Shown here: piece by piece, positions 50,615-60,700 of the stretch
Layout: each line of letters opens with the position of its first letter
Numbering within the stretch: position 1 is the first letter of the stretch
From: Mesostigma viride
Taxonomy: Eukaryota; Streptophyta; Mesostigmatophyceae; Mesostigmatales; Mesostigmataceae
Direction: 5' to 3'
Assembly: GCA_009746045.1 (NCBI GenBank)
Contig: RPFO01000246.1
Location: 2,702,758 to 2,766,757, forward strand
Length of the DNA stretch: 64,000 bases
Program-made: the position numbers and the translations under genes
The notes under the pieces: model-generated
What the model was told of the DNA's origin: nothing
Databases searched by the model: none
Seen by the model: only the letters and a program-made list of their open reading frames with translations

Positions 50615-52201
50615 GACTGGAGCGACGATTCTTTGAGTTCCGATGGCGAGCATGGGGGCGTGCGCAGCAGCGGTCGCGCCAACCCGGGAACTTGGCCGAT
50701 AAAGCCAAAAGGCAGTGGCGCCTCTTCTTGTCAGCGTGGGCTTGCCATCAACGGTGCCGCCAAAACAGGTGGGGTGTGTGTGCGTGTAGATAGCATGCCG
50801 TGCGGTGGCCTGGTGGTTGATGATGCTGATGCGGGCGTAGGCACGCCCATGCCAGCGAACATTTCAACCTCCTCCGGCGCGGTTCCAGAAGGCGAGGTGC
50901 CTGATGACGGGGCCATGTCAAGGGCATCCGTATTGGCTGGGACCTCCACCGCCCATGGTCGACTGCCCGCACTGGGATCCACGCAGGGATCGCCACCCTG
51001 CGACCTCATGGCCGGCGCTGGCAGCGGTGGTATGGACAGACATGACATCGTCATGGCAGATGCAGGTGTGGGCGGCGCTTGCGGCTCCAGCAGCTATCAC
51101 GAGGATGAGGACGTGTGGGGTCGCCACATACCTGATGACGTGCTGTTGCTCATGTTTGAGCGCGTGCTGGGCGTGCAGGGGGTCTCCCTGCCGGGCACGC
51201 AGATGCCAGCACAACGAGGGAGAACGACAGGATATGAGCTGCCAACGGCTGCGGGCGCCGTGAGTGGGGAAGGGCCACCCCAGCCAGGTGCAGGCACAGG
51301 GGCTGCTGTCCAGGGAGTGCAGATGGGAGGGGCGCAGGGTCCGGGAGGTGGAAGCATGGATGATGTCAGAAATGGTGCACAGCTTATTGGGGACCCTGGT
51401 GCGCCATCCAGCAGGCTGCCCCGTGCAGAGACCAGCCGTGGGGAGGGGTCCGCTCCAGTGGCCGCCACCAGTGGGGCAGCGGAAAATACGGCCCAGCCAG
51501 TACACCCAGACAACACGGCGCAGCCTGGCCAGGGGAACAGCTCCAGGCAGGATGGTTCCTCGAACAGAACCGCGGGAGGTGTTGCGGCGATTGCGGCGCA
51601 AACGGATACGGGAGGCCTTCGGGAAGCCAGCCGGGGTTTGCTGCTGGCGCTCGCACGCCTGAGCCTCGTGTGCCGGTCCTGGTGCGCGGTGGCGTGCGAC
51701 GACCGCCTCTGGAGTGTGGCGTACGCAAGACGGTTCGGGACGCTGCCGCGCCAGCGGCCCAAGGCACCTGGCGGGGCGGCCAGGGCCCCTGGTGCTGCCG
51801 CGGAGTGCCGCGGGGCGGGGAGCCCGACCGCTTTGCCGATCGATGAGGGAGAGGAGGACTATGACGGCTCAGGGGGGCGGAGCGGTCGCGGGCGGCGCAA
51901 GCGCCAGCGGCCGCCGCTCGTCAAGGATGACCTCATCGCGCGCACCATGGTGTCGGACGGCTTGATGACGTGGCGAGGCGCGTTTGTTCAGCGCGCCCGG
52001 CTGTGGTCGCGTCACCGCATAGCGTGCACCGACTGCGGCATGGCCTTCCGGACGCAATCGGCACTGCGGGAGCACGCCGCAACGCATGGGCTGGAATACG
52101 TGTGCCCCTGGCCCGCGTGCGGGCGCACTTTTTTTACGCGGCGCGGCATGCGCAGACATGAGAAGAAGAACCACGTGGTTGGTGAGGGGAAGACTTGCTA
52201 A
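45249..52201 (+). CDS. F-box-like and C2H2 zinc-finger protein gene, four exons recognised
   Basis: Candidate exons, all joined in phase 0: about 45249-45395, 45728-45844, 46732-47319 and 48395-52201. The N-terminal two thirds holds helical, Leu/Ala-rich pieces (VPTLRALFAILASLDQLL, MEQLASALVDEL, LFHMLVLSRLDSLL) separated by low-complexity sequence. Near 51115-51170, IPDDVLLLMFERVLGVQG resembles the first half of an F-box. The second half (LVCRSWCAVACDDRLW) comes about 170 residues later, near 51665. The C-terminus has two C2H2 fingers (52026-52175). F-box proteins recruit substrates to SCF ubiquitin ligases and C2H2 fingers bind nucleic acid or protein, so a nuclear regulator is plausible. 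Both assignments rest on motif reading. The 5' end is not determined. Confidence 0.55.
45728..45844 (+). CDS. F-box/zinc-finger gene, second recognised exon
   Basis: Acceptor TGTTCACAG|GTC, phase 0; donor TTG|GTAAGTAAGG, a near-perfect consensus. Encodes RRRADALSNRF and LIHAELLCLMGSTL. GGGACAG 12 bp further on is an alternative acceptor in the same phase. Confidence 0.45.
46086..46632. repeat. GGCA/GGCG tetranucleotide array in intron
   Basis: Nearly 550 bp of GGCAGGCA units shifting to GGCAGGCG and GGCCGGCG. Lies in the 887-bp intron between the second and third recognised exons, ending about 100 bp before the acceptor. The Ala-Gly-Arg-Gln frames on the plus strand and Pro-Ala-Cys frames on the minus strand are artefacts. 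Confidence 0.95.
46732..47319 (+). CDS. F-box/zinc-finger gene, third recognised exon
   Basis: Acceptor CCTGTCCCAG|GTT and donor CCCAG|GTGGGT, both phase 0, 196 codons. Two helical blocks (VPTLRALFAILASLDQLLAT and ATLVALTDLFMEEAMLFG) flank a Gly/Thr/Ser-rich linker, and VSAMEQLASALVDELVRG ends it. Confidence 0.6.
47928..48393. repeat. 26-bp minisatellite, about 18 copies, with a six-unit higher order
   Basis: Unit TTTCCACTGCTTGGTGTGCA then TCCCCC. A CCACAG variant recurs exactly 156 bp apart (48036 and 48192), with neighbouring variants in the same order, so a block of six units was duplicated. It lies in the intron before the large exon. The last, altered unit ends GCATCAG and supplies the 3' splice site at 48394. 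Confidence 0.9.
48395..52201 (+). CDS. F-box/zinc-finger gene, large last exon
   Basis: Acceptor GGTGCGCATCAG|GCT, phase 0, open to TAA at 52199-52201. Starts ASLFHMLVLSRLDSLLTL. Helical pieces recur (PAQFLLLYFCLLPDATL, QAQMLAWELLFALEDGL, MLACFMEVACALDTALH, CLRACEAGDGIIWSLCASLF) between Gly/Ser/Ala-rich stretches, including a Ser run from CAGCAG repeats at about 50580. Then come the split F-box-like motif and the zinc fingers C-x2-C-x12-H-x3-H and C-x4-C-x12-H-x4-H. Between about 48720 and 49110 another frame (SILLAGAMVSEYLMDS) looks more protein-like, so a missed intron or frameshift is possible. Confidence 0.55.
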
Positions 52202-53039
52202 TTTCACATGCCATATATGCCGTTTTATAAGGCCTGCTTGCAGTCGGACCTGAATGAATAGTGGCTTGGTGAATTGTTCAATGATTCTCTCGTCAGTCCC
52301 GGCGGCACTTTCATGGCAGGCTTTTTAAATTGAGGAGTTTGGACCAGAGTTGCCAAGATCTGTTCATTGTGGGGAGCGTAAACACTGTAATCTTTGTTTC
52401 AGACCTATCAGTTGCGTCACATAGGTCCGGGCCGCGCCGCGTCAGTGCGGGGCATGCGCAAGTTTGCCAGTGGGTTATGTGGGGAAGAGGGGGCCCTGGC
52501 GTAGGAGGAGATGTCTACCTGGTTGGCCGGTCTTAAGCCTCCCGGCAGGGCCCACATCGATATTCACCTGGTCTGTGCGGGCAAGATGGCCGGCAAAGAG
52601 CAGGCGGCGGTGTCGGATGGTATGAGTGACAGGAGCTAGGAGGTCGCAGTAGAGCTCAGCCCCCGGGGTAAGCCGCTCTTTGAGTAGCGGACGGCTATAC
52701 GATGTGACGGAGCATGCTTATGTGCATTACACATAAGTACTTACCAACGTACCTGCTTATTTAGTTCAGCGCCAGTTATACATTGATGGTCATACTGTTT
52801 TGCAGCGTACATATCAAGGAGACAACCAGCGCAGGCCAGAAAGCGGGAGAATCCGGACCATGGTAGCTCGAGCCTGCCGTTATCTTGTCCGCGTTTTCGA
52901 GTCGTTCAGGATGATGAATATGAATACATATATTTAATTTTTTAGAAAGTTACCTTAAAGAACTTCGAACAACGCAAGAAAAAAGGAGGCTACGACCTAG
53001 ACAGCACTTGCTCAGGTAAAGCCCAGATGCAGCACTACA
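52202..53039. other. 3' flank of the zinc-finger gene; dispersed repeat near 52812
   Basis: No gene. The reverse complement of a repeat near 9180 begins at about 52812 (ATCAAGGAGACAACCAGCGC). AT-rich sequence lies at 52920-52950. No clear polyadenylation signal was found. Confidence 0.4.
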
Positions 53040-53067
53040 TGCTCTACAAGAGTTGTCAGGACTAAAC

Positions 53068-53725
53068 TACAGAAAGACCCCCAGGTGACCCGGCGGTGCG
53101 GGAGCTTCTGCTGGCGTTTTGCGACTGCGTGTCCTGCTCGATCTCTGATGAGCCCCCGCCTGCTGAGCACTTGGCAGATGGCCATCCGAGTCATGCTGTA
53201 CAAGAAGGGCTCTGCTGCTGACCTCGGTAACTACCACGGTGTCTGCCTCCAGAGCGCCGCGCTGAAGATCTTCATGCGCATGATGCTGCACAAGCTCCGC
53301 GCCGCGCTGGACCCGCACCTGGAGTGGGTGAGTCTCATATGGGCTTCCGTCGTGGTCGTAACACTGTCATGGCTGTAACATGGCGCGCCGGTTGATGGAG
53401 GAGGTGCGTCGCATTTGCCCTTATGGCTTTCCGCTGGTCTTCATTTTTGTCGACTATATCAAGGCTTTCGACACAGTCCTCAGTGGGAGGCTCTTTGGGC
53501 CATCCTAGCTCTGGATCGTGTGCCCCCAGCGTCAGTTTATTGCTGCCATTCGCCGGCTGTATGAGCGGGCTCACATGTGCACAGTAGTGCGGACTCAGCA
53601 GAGGGCAACACCCCACCATTCCCCCTTCACCACGGGGTGTGGCAAGGTTGTGTCCTGTCCCTATACCTGTTCACTATTGTTGTGGATCACGTCATGCGCC
53701 AGGCACGTGCACACTTTGGCTGCTC
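53068..53725 (+). pseudogene. Decayed second LINE reverse transcriptase, 5' part
   Basis: RT-like segments in shifting frames: MLYKKGSAADLGNYHGVCLQ (the fingers motif with NYHG for NYRG), then GFRRGRNTV, VFIFVDYIKAFDTV (the first catalytic Asp region) and FTIVVDHVMRQAR. Frameshifts and a stop near 53507 break it. It differs from the LINE at 39-43 kb and belongs to another clade. It stops abruptly at the TTAA where a DNA element is inserted. Confidence 0.7.
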
Positions 53726-55470
53726 TTAACCCGTGTTTTTTTACAACGCGATACATCGCGTTGTAGGGTTAGAACGCGATGTATCGCGTTGTAATCTGAC
53801 ACGTGGCAAACCTATTAAACATGCGATTTTTGGTCTGAAACTTTCAAGATAGGTCAGAAACATCTCATAGAATTCAATAAAAAATCCTGGTATTTTTGGT
53901 ATTTTTTTTGTGACAGCTGCAAACAAATATGTACCACTGAAATCAGGCATTTTCGCGGGACGAAGGTGAAGACGACGGCGATGGCGGCAGGTAGATCTCG
54001 CCAGTTTTCGCGCGAATTTCAGTGGCTGTTGGGTGGCACGACCATGATGATGCGTTCAAAGGTTGATAATTAGGTTTCTACGAGTTTGTTGAGGTACTGG
54101 GGCAAAGGAAACGTAGTTTTTTCCAGTTTCTCACCCAACTTTCATGCGGAAACCCTGGAAACCGGCAGACATATTATTACGTCAAGACTCGGGTCTGCTG
54201 CGGCACCATGCTTGGTATTTCCATGGTGTTTCGACTTCTTAACACATGTTTATTCATTCCGAACGTCCGGACTCTCGGCTAAACCGAGAATTGTGCAGAC
54301 TTTTATTGGGTAGCGCCGGGCATGATGGTGCCTGCAAATAGCGTAAGGCGTGACCGTGGCTATTGCTACGGTATGCTGTATTTTCCTGGAAATGGCCTCT
54401 GCCACCGGATCAATAGTGCTTGCAGGCGTAAGTATATCGTGTTTCTACCTAGTTTCTGCCAGTTTTCCACTTATTTCTACCGACCTCTGCCCAGCCTCTC
54501 TAAGACCGCCATCCTACTCGACGTTGCTTGCATGTCAGCCATAGCAGGTTGCAGTTGTGCAGTATTTAGGTGCTGTATACGTCGTCAAGCCGTGCATATA
54601 TCGTGAGGATTGGATGTTGATGGTTTATACTGCGTTGATTGTGCAAGAAGACCAGCTAGGTGCCCATAATCATGGTGTATAATCATGTGTTGTTAGCATC
54701 TTGCCACCATTTGCTAGCATGCATTCCAGCGTCATCTTTGCCTGCATGTAAGCTCATGGATCACTCAACCTATCCAAGCCTTGCATTACACGTGCCTCTT
54801 TCTTTCAGTATTGCACGCGTTATGGAATGAAAACCCAGCACCTCCGTTCCCACGAGGCATGTGCTCAACACGTTGTGAGAGTGGATGATGCTTTGGCTAT
54901 GGCTGCCTGATTCAGTCATATTAGGTCATCCAGTCATGATGTTTGATGCATGTTTGATGCTGTATAACTTATACAACACCTATTTTCAACGTTTTGACCC
55001 TCCAAGCTCACTATGGCCCCGTTTATGGGGCTCATGTCGTTGCGTCATGTTGTGAAGGGCTCTCATTTTTCCCACTGCGTTGTACTGCGTTGTAATTGTG
55101 ATGCTAATGAAAAATAGCTCCAGTGGCCCAGTGGGCCTGAGTTTTGTTTCACAGAGCCTGCATATGTTGCCCATAGCTCGTGCAAGAAGCCAGATTTTTT
55201 TCATGAACCATTTGTGAATAAGCACATGACTTGTGACCTAGGGTCAAGAAATCGCGGTCATGGTCAGACCCCCCTGTATTCAAACCAGTGTATCTCTCTA
55301 ATGAATAAGCATTTTGTAGGTCTGAGTAGCTCAAAAAATCCTTTGATTTATGGGCTTTCAGGAAAGTATATACATGACCATGAAAAAAAAATTTCCTTAG
55401 GTGCTATACGCGTTCTAAAAAAAGCTTACAACGCGATATATCGCGTTCTAATTAAAAAAACACGGGTTAA
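53726..55470. mobile_element. piggyBac-like element with TTAA target duplication
   Basis: TTAA at 53726-53729 and 55467-55470 flanks termini beginning CCCGTGTTTTTTTA on both sides (inverted). This is the TTAA-CCC...GGG-TTAA layout known for piggyBac. Subterminal palindromes of the type AACGCGATACATCGCGTT occur twice at the left and once at the right. No transposase catalytic region is seen. One short Cys/His piece after CTTTCAG (54809), YCTRYGMKTQHLRSHEACAQ, could be a zinc-finger exon remnant. At 1.74 kb it is probably non-autonomous. Confidence 0.75.
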
Positions 55471-55600
55471 GGGGTTCGAGCCAGGCTTGGACATCCTTAG
55501 CGAATATGGCGGCGGTGGCCCTGGCTACCGCCTGTCCGACCTGATTTATGCCGGATACCACCCTTATCGATCGAGCGGCCCGAGCACATTCAGACATGGC
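55471..55600 (+). pseudogene. Decayed second LINE reverse transcriptase, continued
   Basis: The sequence resumes after the TTAA with GFEPGLDIL and YRLSDLIYAGY. The family motif here is YADD; the codons at 55547-55558 read YAGY, so the catalytic Asp pair is lost. The position fits the RT order and shows that the piggyBac-like element split one gene. Confidence 0.6.
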
Positions 55601-55737
55601 TGGACTGTCTGGGTCAGTTTGGAGGCGCGGGCGGTGGGGTTGGAGATTAGAATCAAAACTGAGGCGATGGTGGTTGGGGCTACCAGTCGCCCGCCGCTGC
55701 CGCCGGCGGCTGCTAGACGGGACTACAGAGAGGTCCA

Positions 55738-55951
55738 TGCAGGGCAAACAGCTGGTGGCGGAGAGCGATGGCGTAAAGGGCCGGCACCAGCATGAACAGA
55801 GGGCTCATGGGGTCGAGGGCGCGCAGGAATGCGGCCCCCGGCCCACGCTCCCCTCAAGGGACTGAAACGGAGTCAAGCCAAGCCTTCCCCTGATCGTTCA
55901 AGCTCGCATGCAGACCCATCCAGTCGGCACAGTGTAGTATACCCGCGTAGG
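55738..55951. repeat. Dispersed repeat, copy 2
   Basis: Near-identical to 8718-8932, in the same orientation. It ends GTGTAGTATACCCGCGTAG as copy 1 does, with no similarity after that, so this may be an element end. Confidence 0.75.
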
Positions 55952-57323
55952 TGCCTTACTGATATACAGTACCCCCCGCCATATCAGTAAGGCAGGACCC
56001 GTCTTTGGATCCACTATTAATCACAACCCTTTACCCTGTAGACCACCGGCGCGGGAAACTCAACTCAACTCAACTTCAGTATTCTGTATTGGAACCCACG
56101 CGAGGCGGCAGTTACGCGTTTACTGAATTACTGAATACCTGAACACTCACTTCTTTGTAACTGCAGGTCACAATTGGGCCCGGGCATGCGACACGATGGC
56201 CGTCAGTGTTCCCGGCCAACGATATCATGCGAGTGGCACTTAGGTATATTGCGAGCACGTCTGATACATACGGCGTGGCGACCCCCGACCGGCCCGTGAG
56301 CCATTCTGTAATCATGAATATCATCGATGGGCGTGTTCAGTTCAGTTCCGTAAGTCTTTTGCTTTTGCTCCATCATGACTAATATTGACCGAACCCGATC
56401 ATGATCATGTTACGGATATGAATTTGCGACGGAGTCGATGCGTGGGAAACTGGGAATGAGAGGATCACCGGCTAGTCCCTGGCTAGTCGGCTTACTCGGC
56501 TATGTAACTGTACCGCGTCGGTCCGAGCGGAACAGTGCAGTGCAGTCATGACTATCCAGTCGTGCGTAAAACACGGCGTCATACTGAACAGGAGTGAACG
56601 TAAACCACGGCGTGAGCGTAACGAATCTCATTAGCATAAGATTTTTCAAAAAATAATAATAATTTCCTTTTCCAGGATAAACATCGCTCCAGCTGGCAGT
56701 TTGATACGGCAAATCGCCCGACAAATGGGTATCCTTATTTACCCACCGACACTACAGTACCCTTTGAAACGTTTATTCCTCGGCGTTGCACAGTATAACG
56801 GATAACCAAGCGGATAACCAACTTTTTTTGGTTGGTTGCATTTGGACTGCGTTGGGACAACGCCTCCACCATCCGACGGCCCCAATCCCTCGCGTCGCGT
56901 CTATGTGGTTTGTCGGATACATCTGTGCGGTTTTTCGGCTACATCTGTGCGGATTTCGGCTACATCTGTGCGGATTTCGGCTACATCTGTGCGGTTCTCG
57001 GGTGTACCTGTCCGTCCGTCCGTCAGATTCACCCATCTGACGGTCGTAAAACGTTGGGAGAGTAAATGGGTGGGAGAGATGAGCATTCTTGTTGTTGTTG
57101 TGAACAACTACAACAACTAGTTTAGATATTTCCGGTAGTAAGTATGTAGTAAATATATTCTGTTACCGGCGTGGGATAACCGGCATGGGATAACCGGCGT
57201 GGGAACAAACTGACTGACTGACTGTCTGACTGCTGACTGACTGACTGACAACGCACCGAAGCTCTTGTCCACGCCAGCAAAATCTGGTTGTATCTTTCCG
57301 GTGCCAGGAATCATCACGATTTA
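55952..57323. other. No gene; small tandem repeats
   Basis: AACTC repeats near 56060, a 21-bp repeat (GATTTCGGCTACATCTGTGCG, copies from about 56925 to 57000) and CTGACTGA repeats near 57211-57250. At 56668 and 56724 are words resembling the LINE 3' end (TTTTCCAGGATAAA, AAATGGGTATCC), possibly older insertions, without TSDs I can confirm. Confidence 0.45.
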
Positions 57324-57444
57324 GACAGCTGCTTTTCCGGGTAAATGGGTATTTTTATTAACCAATGGGGATGTCATTATGTCAGGGGTACCAAGTAGCG
57401 ACCAGCTGGTTACCCAACACGACCCAACCCGACAGCTGCTTTTC
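57324..57444 (-). mobile_element. 5'-truncated LINE stub with 14-bp TSD
   Basis: 57338-57430 matches the LINE 3' end (CGGGTAAATGGGTATTTTTA onward) to about GGTTACCC. The 14-bp repeat GACAGCTGCTTTTC flanks it at 57324-57337 and 57431-57444. Same orientation as the other copies. Confidence 0.85.
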
Positions 57445-57737
57445 AAATGAGACTGTCGGTATGTACAACGAACCGTCTCAGCAGCATAGGTATCTCAGCA
57501 TTTTATACAGAATATCTGCATTCTGCGCTCATGATTAGCTCAATGAACAATACTGGTGGTTCCGGTTCACCGGTTGTACACCGGGTGTTGAGTTCAGTTC
57601 AGTTGTTTCCCACGCCGCACATGGGCCGCAGACAGTCTAATGTGGCCGAGTGCCGGTAACACCGGGTGTAGGGCTGTAGGCACTTCTCCTCTGCACGGCT
57701 GTAGTGCCAAACTGCCAATTGTAAAGCCATTAAGTTG

Positions 57738-60700
57738 CCCTTTATTGCCCTTTATACTACGATTATGGTCCGCCAATTGTTCCGCAAACTCTTCCGGCAA
57801 ACGTTGTCCGTACCCGAGTAGCGCAAAAATCCGAACGCACAATTTGTTTCCACAAAATCTTTACGCAGATCCCATCCGTAGGCTTTCTAGCAGCCTGTCA
57901 CCGCGTAGCGTCCGGCGCCCAAACTCTTCTAAGACGAGTAGCCAAACAAATACCTGCCAACCGTCAATCGGTAAAAGCGTTTCGTGTAGAAACGGCCGTA
58001 ACCTCCTCGTAACCGTGATTTTTTCCGAGTAGCTAAGCGCCAAAGCCTTGCGTTCCGAGTTGAGCTTGACATTGGCCTAGTTGTTTGGAACGGACGAGGG
58101 AAATTGGCAAGGAAAACGGCGAGGAGAGGACCGATTCAAGGGGTATTTGGAGGTTGCTGGCAACAAGCGAGAAAGCTGACGGACGGATCTGACGTACTGA
58201 CATACCAGGTTTAGTTGCGGTTCGGTTCAGCCACCGGCTTCCCAAAATAGGCCAGCAAACCGTCCGGCACCATGAGTTTGCATGGAATCGAGGCGCAATC
58301 CAGGGGATCACAGGCTGTGGCCGGCCGTACAGGTTCGGCTGTCTTGCTAGTGGGCGGGCTGTGTGAGCGGGAGTGTACGGCTGTGCTCGTACTCGCCGTT
58401 GAGGCACAAAAAGCCGTTGAGGCACAGAATCTGCCAAGTAGCGGGGGTTCGGGGGCGGAGCCCCCGATCTTGTTGCCCTTTATACTACGATTATGGTCCG
58501 CCAATTGTTCCGCAAACTCTTCCGGCAAACGTTGTCCGTACCCGAGTAGCGCAAAAATCCGAACGCACAATTTGTTTCCACAAAATCTTTACGCAGATCC
58601 CATCCGTAGGCTTTCTAGCAGCCTGTCACCGCGTAGCGTCCGGCGCCCAAACTCTTCTAAGACGAGTAGCCAAACAAATACCTGCCAACCGTCAATCGGT
58701 AAAAGCGTTTCGAGTAGAAACGGCCGTAACCTCCTCGTAACCGTGATTTTTTCCGAGTAGCTAAGCGCCAAAGCCTTGCGTTCCGAGTTGAGCTTGACAT
58801 TGGCCTAGTTGTTTGGAACGGACGAGGGAAATTGGCAAGGAAAACGGCGAGGAGAGGACCGATTCAAGGGGTATTTGGAGGTTGCTGGCAACAAGCGAGA
58901 AAGCTGACGGACGGATCTGACGTACTGACATACCAGGTTTAGTTGCGGTTCGGTTCAGCCACCGGCTTCCCAAAATAGGCCAGCAAACCGTCCGGCACCA
59001 TGAGTTTGCATGGAATCGAGGCGCAATCCAGGGGATCACAGGCTGTGGCCGGCCGTACAGGTTCGGCTGTCTTGCTAGTGGGCGGGCTGTGTGAGCGGGA
59101 GTGTACGGCTGTGCTCGTACTCGCCGTTGAGGCACAAAAAGCCGTTGAGGCACAGAATCTGCCAAGTAGCGGGGGTTCGGGGGCGGAGCCCCCGATCTTG
59201 TTGCCCTTTATACTACTTATGGTCCGCCAATTGTTCCGCAAACTCTTCCGGCAAACGTTGTCCGTACCCGAGTAGCGCAAAAATCCGAACGCACAATTTG
59301 TTTCCACAAAATCTTTACGCAGATCCCATCCGTAGGCTTTCTAGCAGCCTGTCACCGCGTAGCGTCCGGCGCCCAAACTCTTCTAAGACGAGTAGCCAAA
59401 CAAATACCTGCCAACCGTCAATCGGTAAAAGCGTTTCGAGTAGAAACGGCCGTAACCTCCTCGTAACCGTGATTTTTTCCGAGTAGCTAAGCGCCAAAGC
59501 CTTGCGTTCCGAGTTGAGCTTGACATTGGCCTAGTTGTTTGGAACGGACGAGGGAAATTGGCAAGGAAAACGGCGAGGAGAGGACCGATTCAAGGGGTAT
59601 TTGGAGGTTGCTGGCAACAAGCGAGAAAGCTGACGGACGGATCTGACGTACTGACATACCAGGTTTAGTTGCGGTTCGGTTCAGCCACCGGCTTCCCAAA
59701 ATAGGCCAGCAAACCGTCCGGCACCATGAGTTTGCATGGAATCGAGGCGTAATCCAGGGGATCACAGGCTGTGGCCGGCCGTACAGGTTCGGCTGTCTTG
59801 CTAGTGGGCGGGCTGTGTGAGCGGGAGTGTACGGCTGTGCTCGTACTCGCCGTTGAGGCACAAAAAGCCGTTGAGGCACAGAATCTGCCAAGTAGCGGGG
59901 GTTCGGGGGCGGAGCCCCCGATCTTGTTGCCCTTTATACTACTTTTATGGTCCGCCAATTGTTCCGCAAACTCTTCCGGCAAACGTTGTCCGTACCCGAG
60001 TAGCGCAAAAATCCGAACGCACAATTTATTTCCACAAAACCTTTACGCAGATCCCATCCGTGGGCTTTCTAGCAACCTGTCACCGCGTAACGTCCGGCGC
60101 CAAACTCTTCTAAGACGAGTAGCCAAACAAATACCTGCCAACCGTCAATCAGTAAAAGCGTTTCGACTAGAAACGGCCGTAACCTCCTCGTAACCGTGAA
60201 TTTTTCCGAGTAGCTAAGCGCCAAAGCCTTGCGTTCCGAGTTGAGCTTGAAATTGGCCTAGGCGTTTGGAACGGACGAGGGAAATTGGCAAGGAAAACGG
60301 CGAGGAGAGGACCGATTCAAGGGGTATTTGGCGGTTGCTGGCAACAAGCGAGAAAGCTGACGGACGGACCTGACGTGCTGACATACCAGGTTTAGTTGCG
60401 GTTCGGTTCAGCCACCGGCTTCCCAAAATAGGCCAGCAAACCGTCCGGCACCATGAATTTGCATGGAATCGTGGCGTAATCCATGGAATCACAGGCTGTG
60501 GCCTGCCGTACAGGTTCGGCTGTCTTGCTAGTGGGCGGGCTGTGTGAGCGGGAGTGTACGGCTGTGCTGGTACTCGCCGTTGAGGCACAAAAAGCCGTTG
60601 AGGCACAGAATCTGCCAAGTAGCGGGGGTTCGGGGGCGGAGCCCCCGATCTTGTTGCCCTTTATACTACTTTTATGGTCCGCCAATTGTTCCGCAAACTC

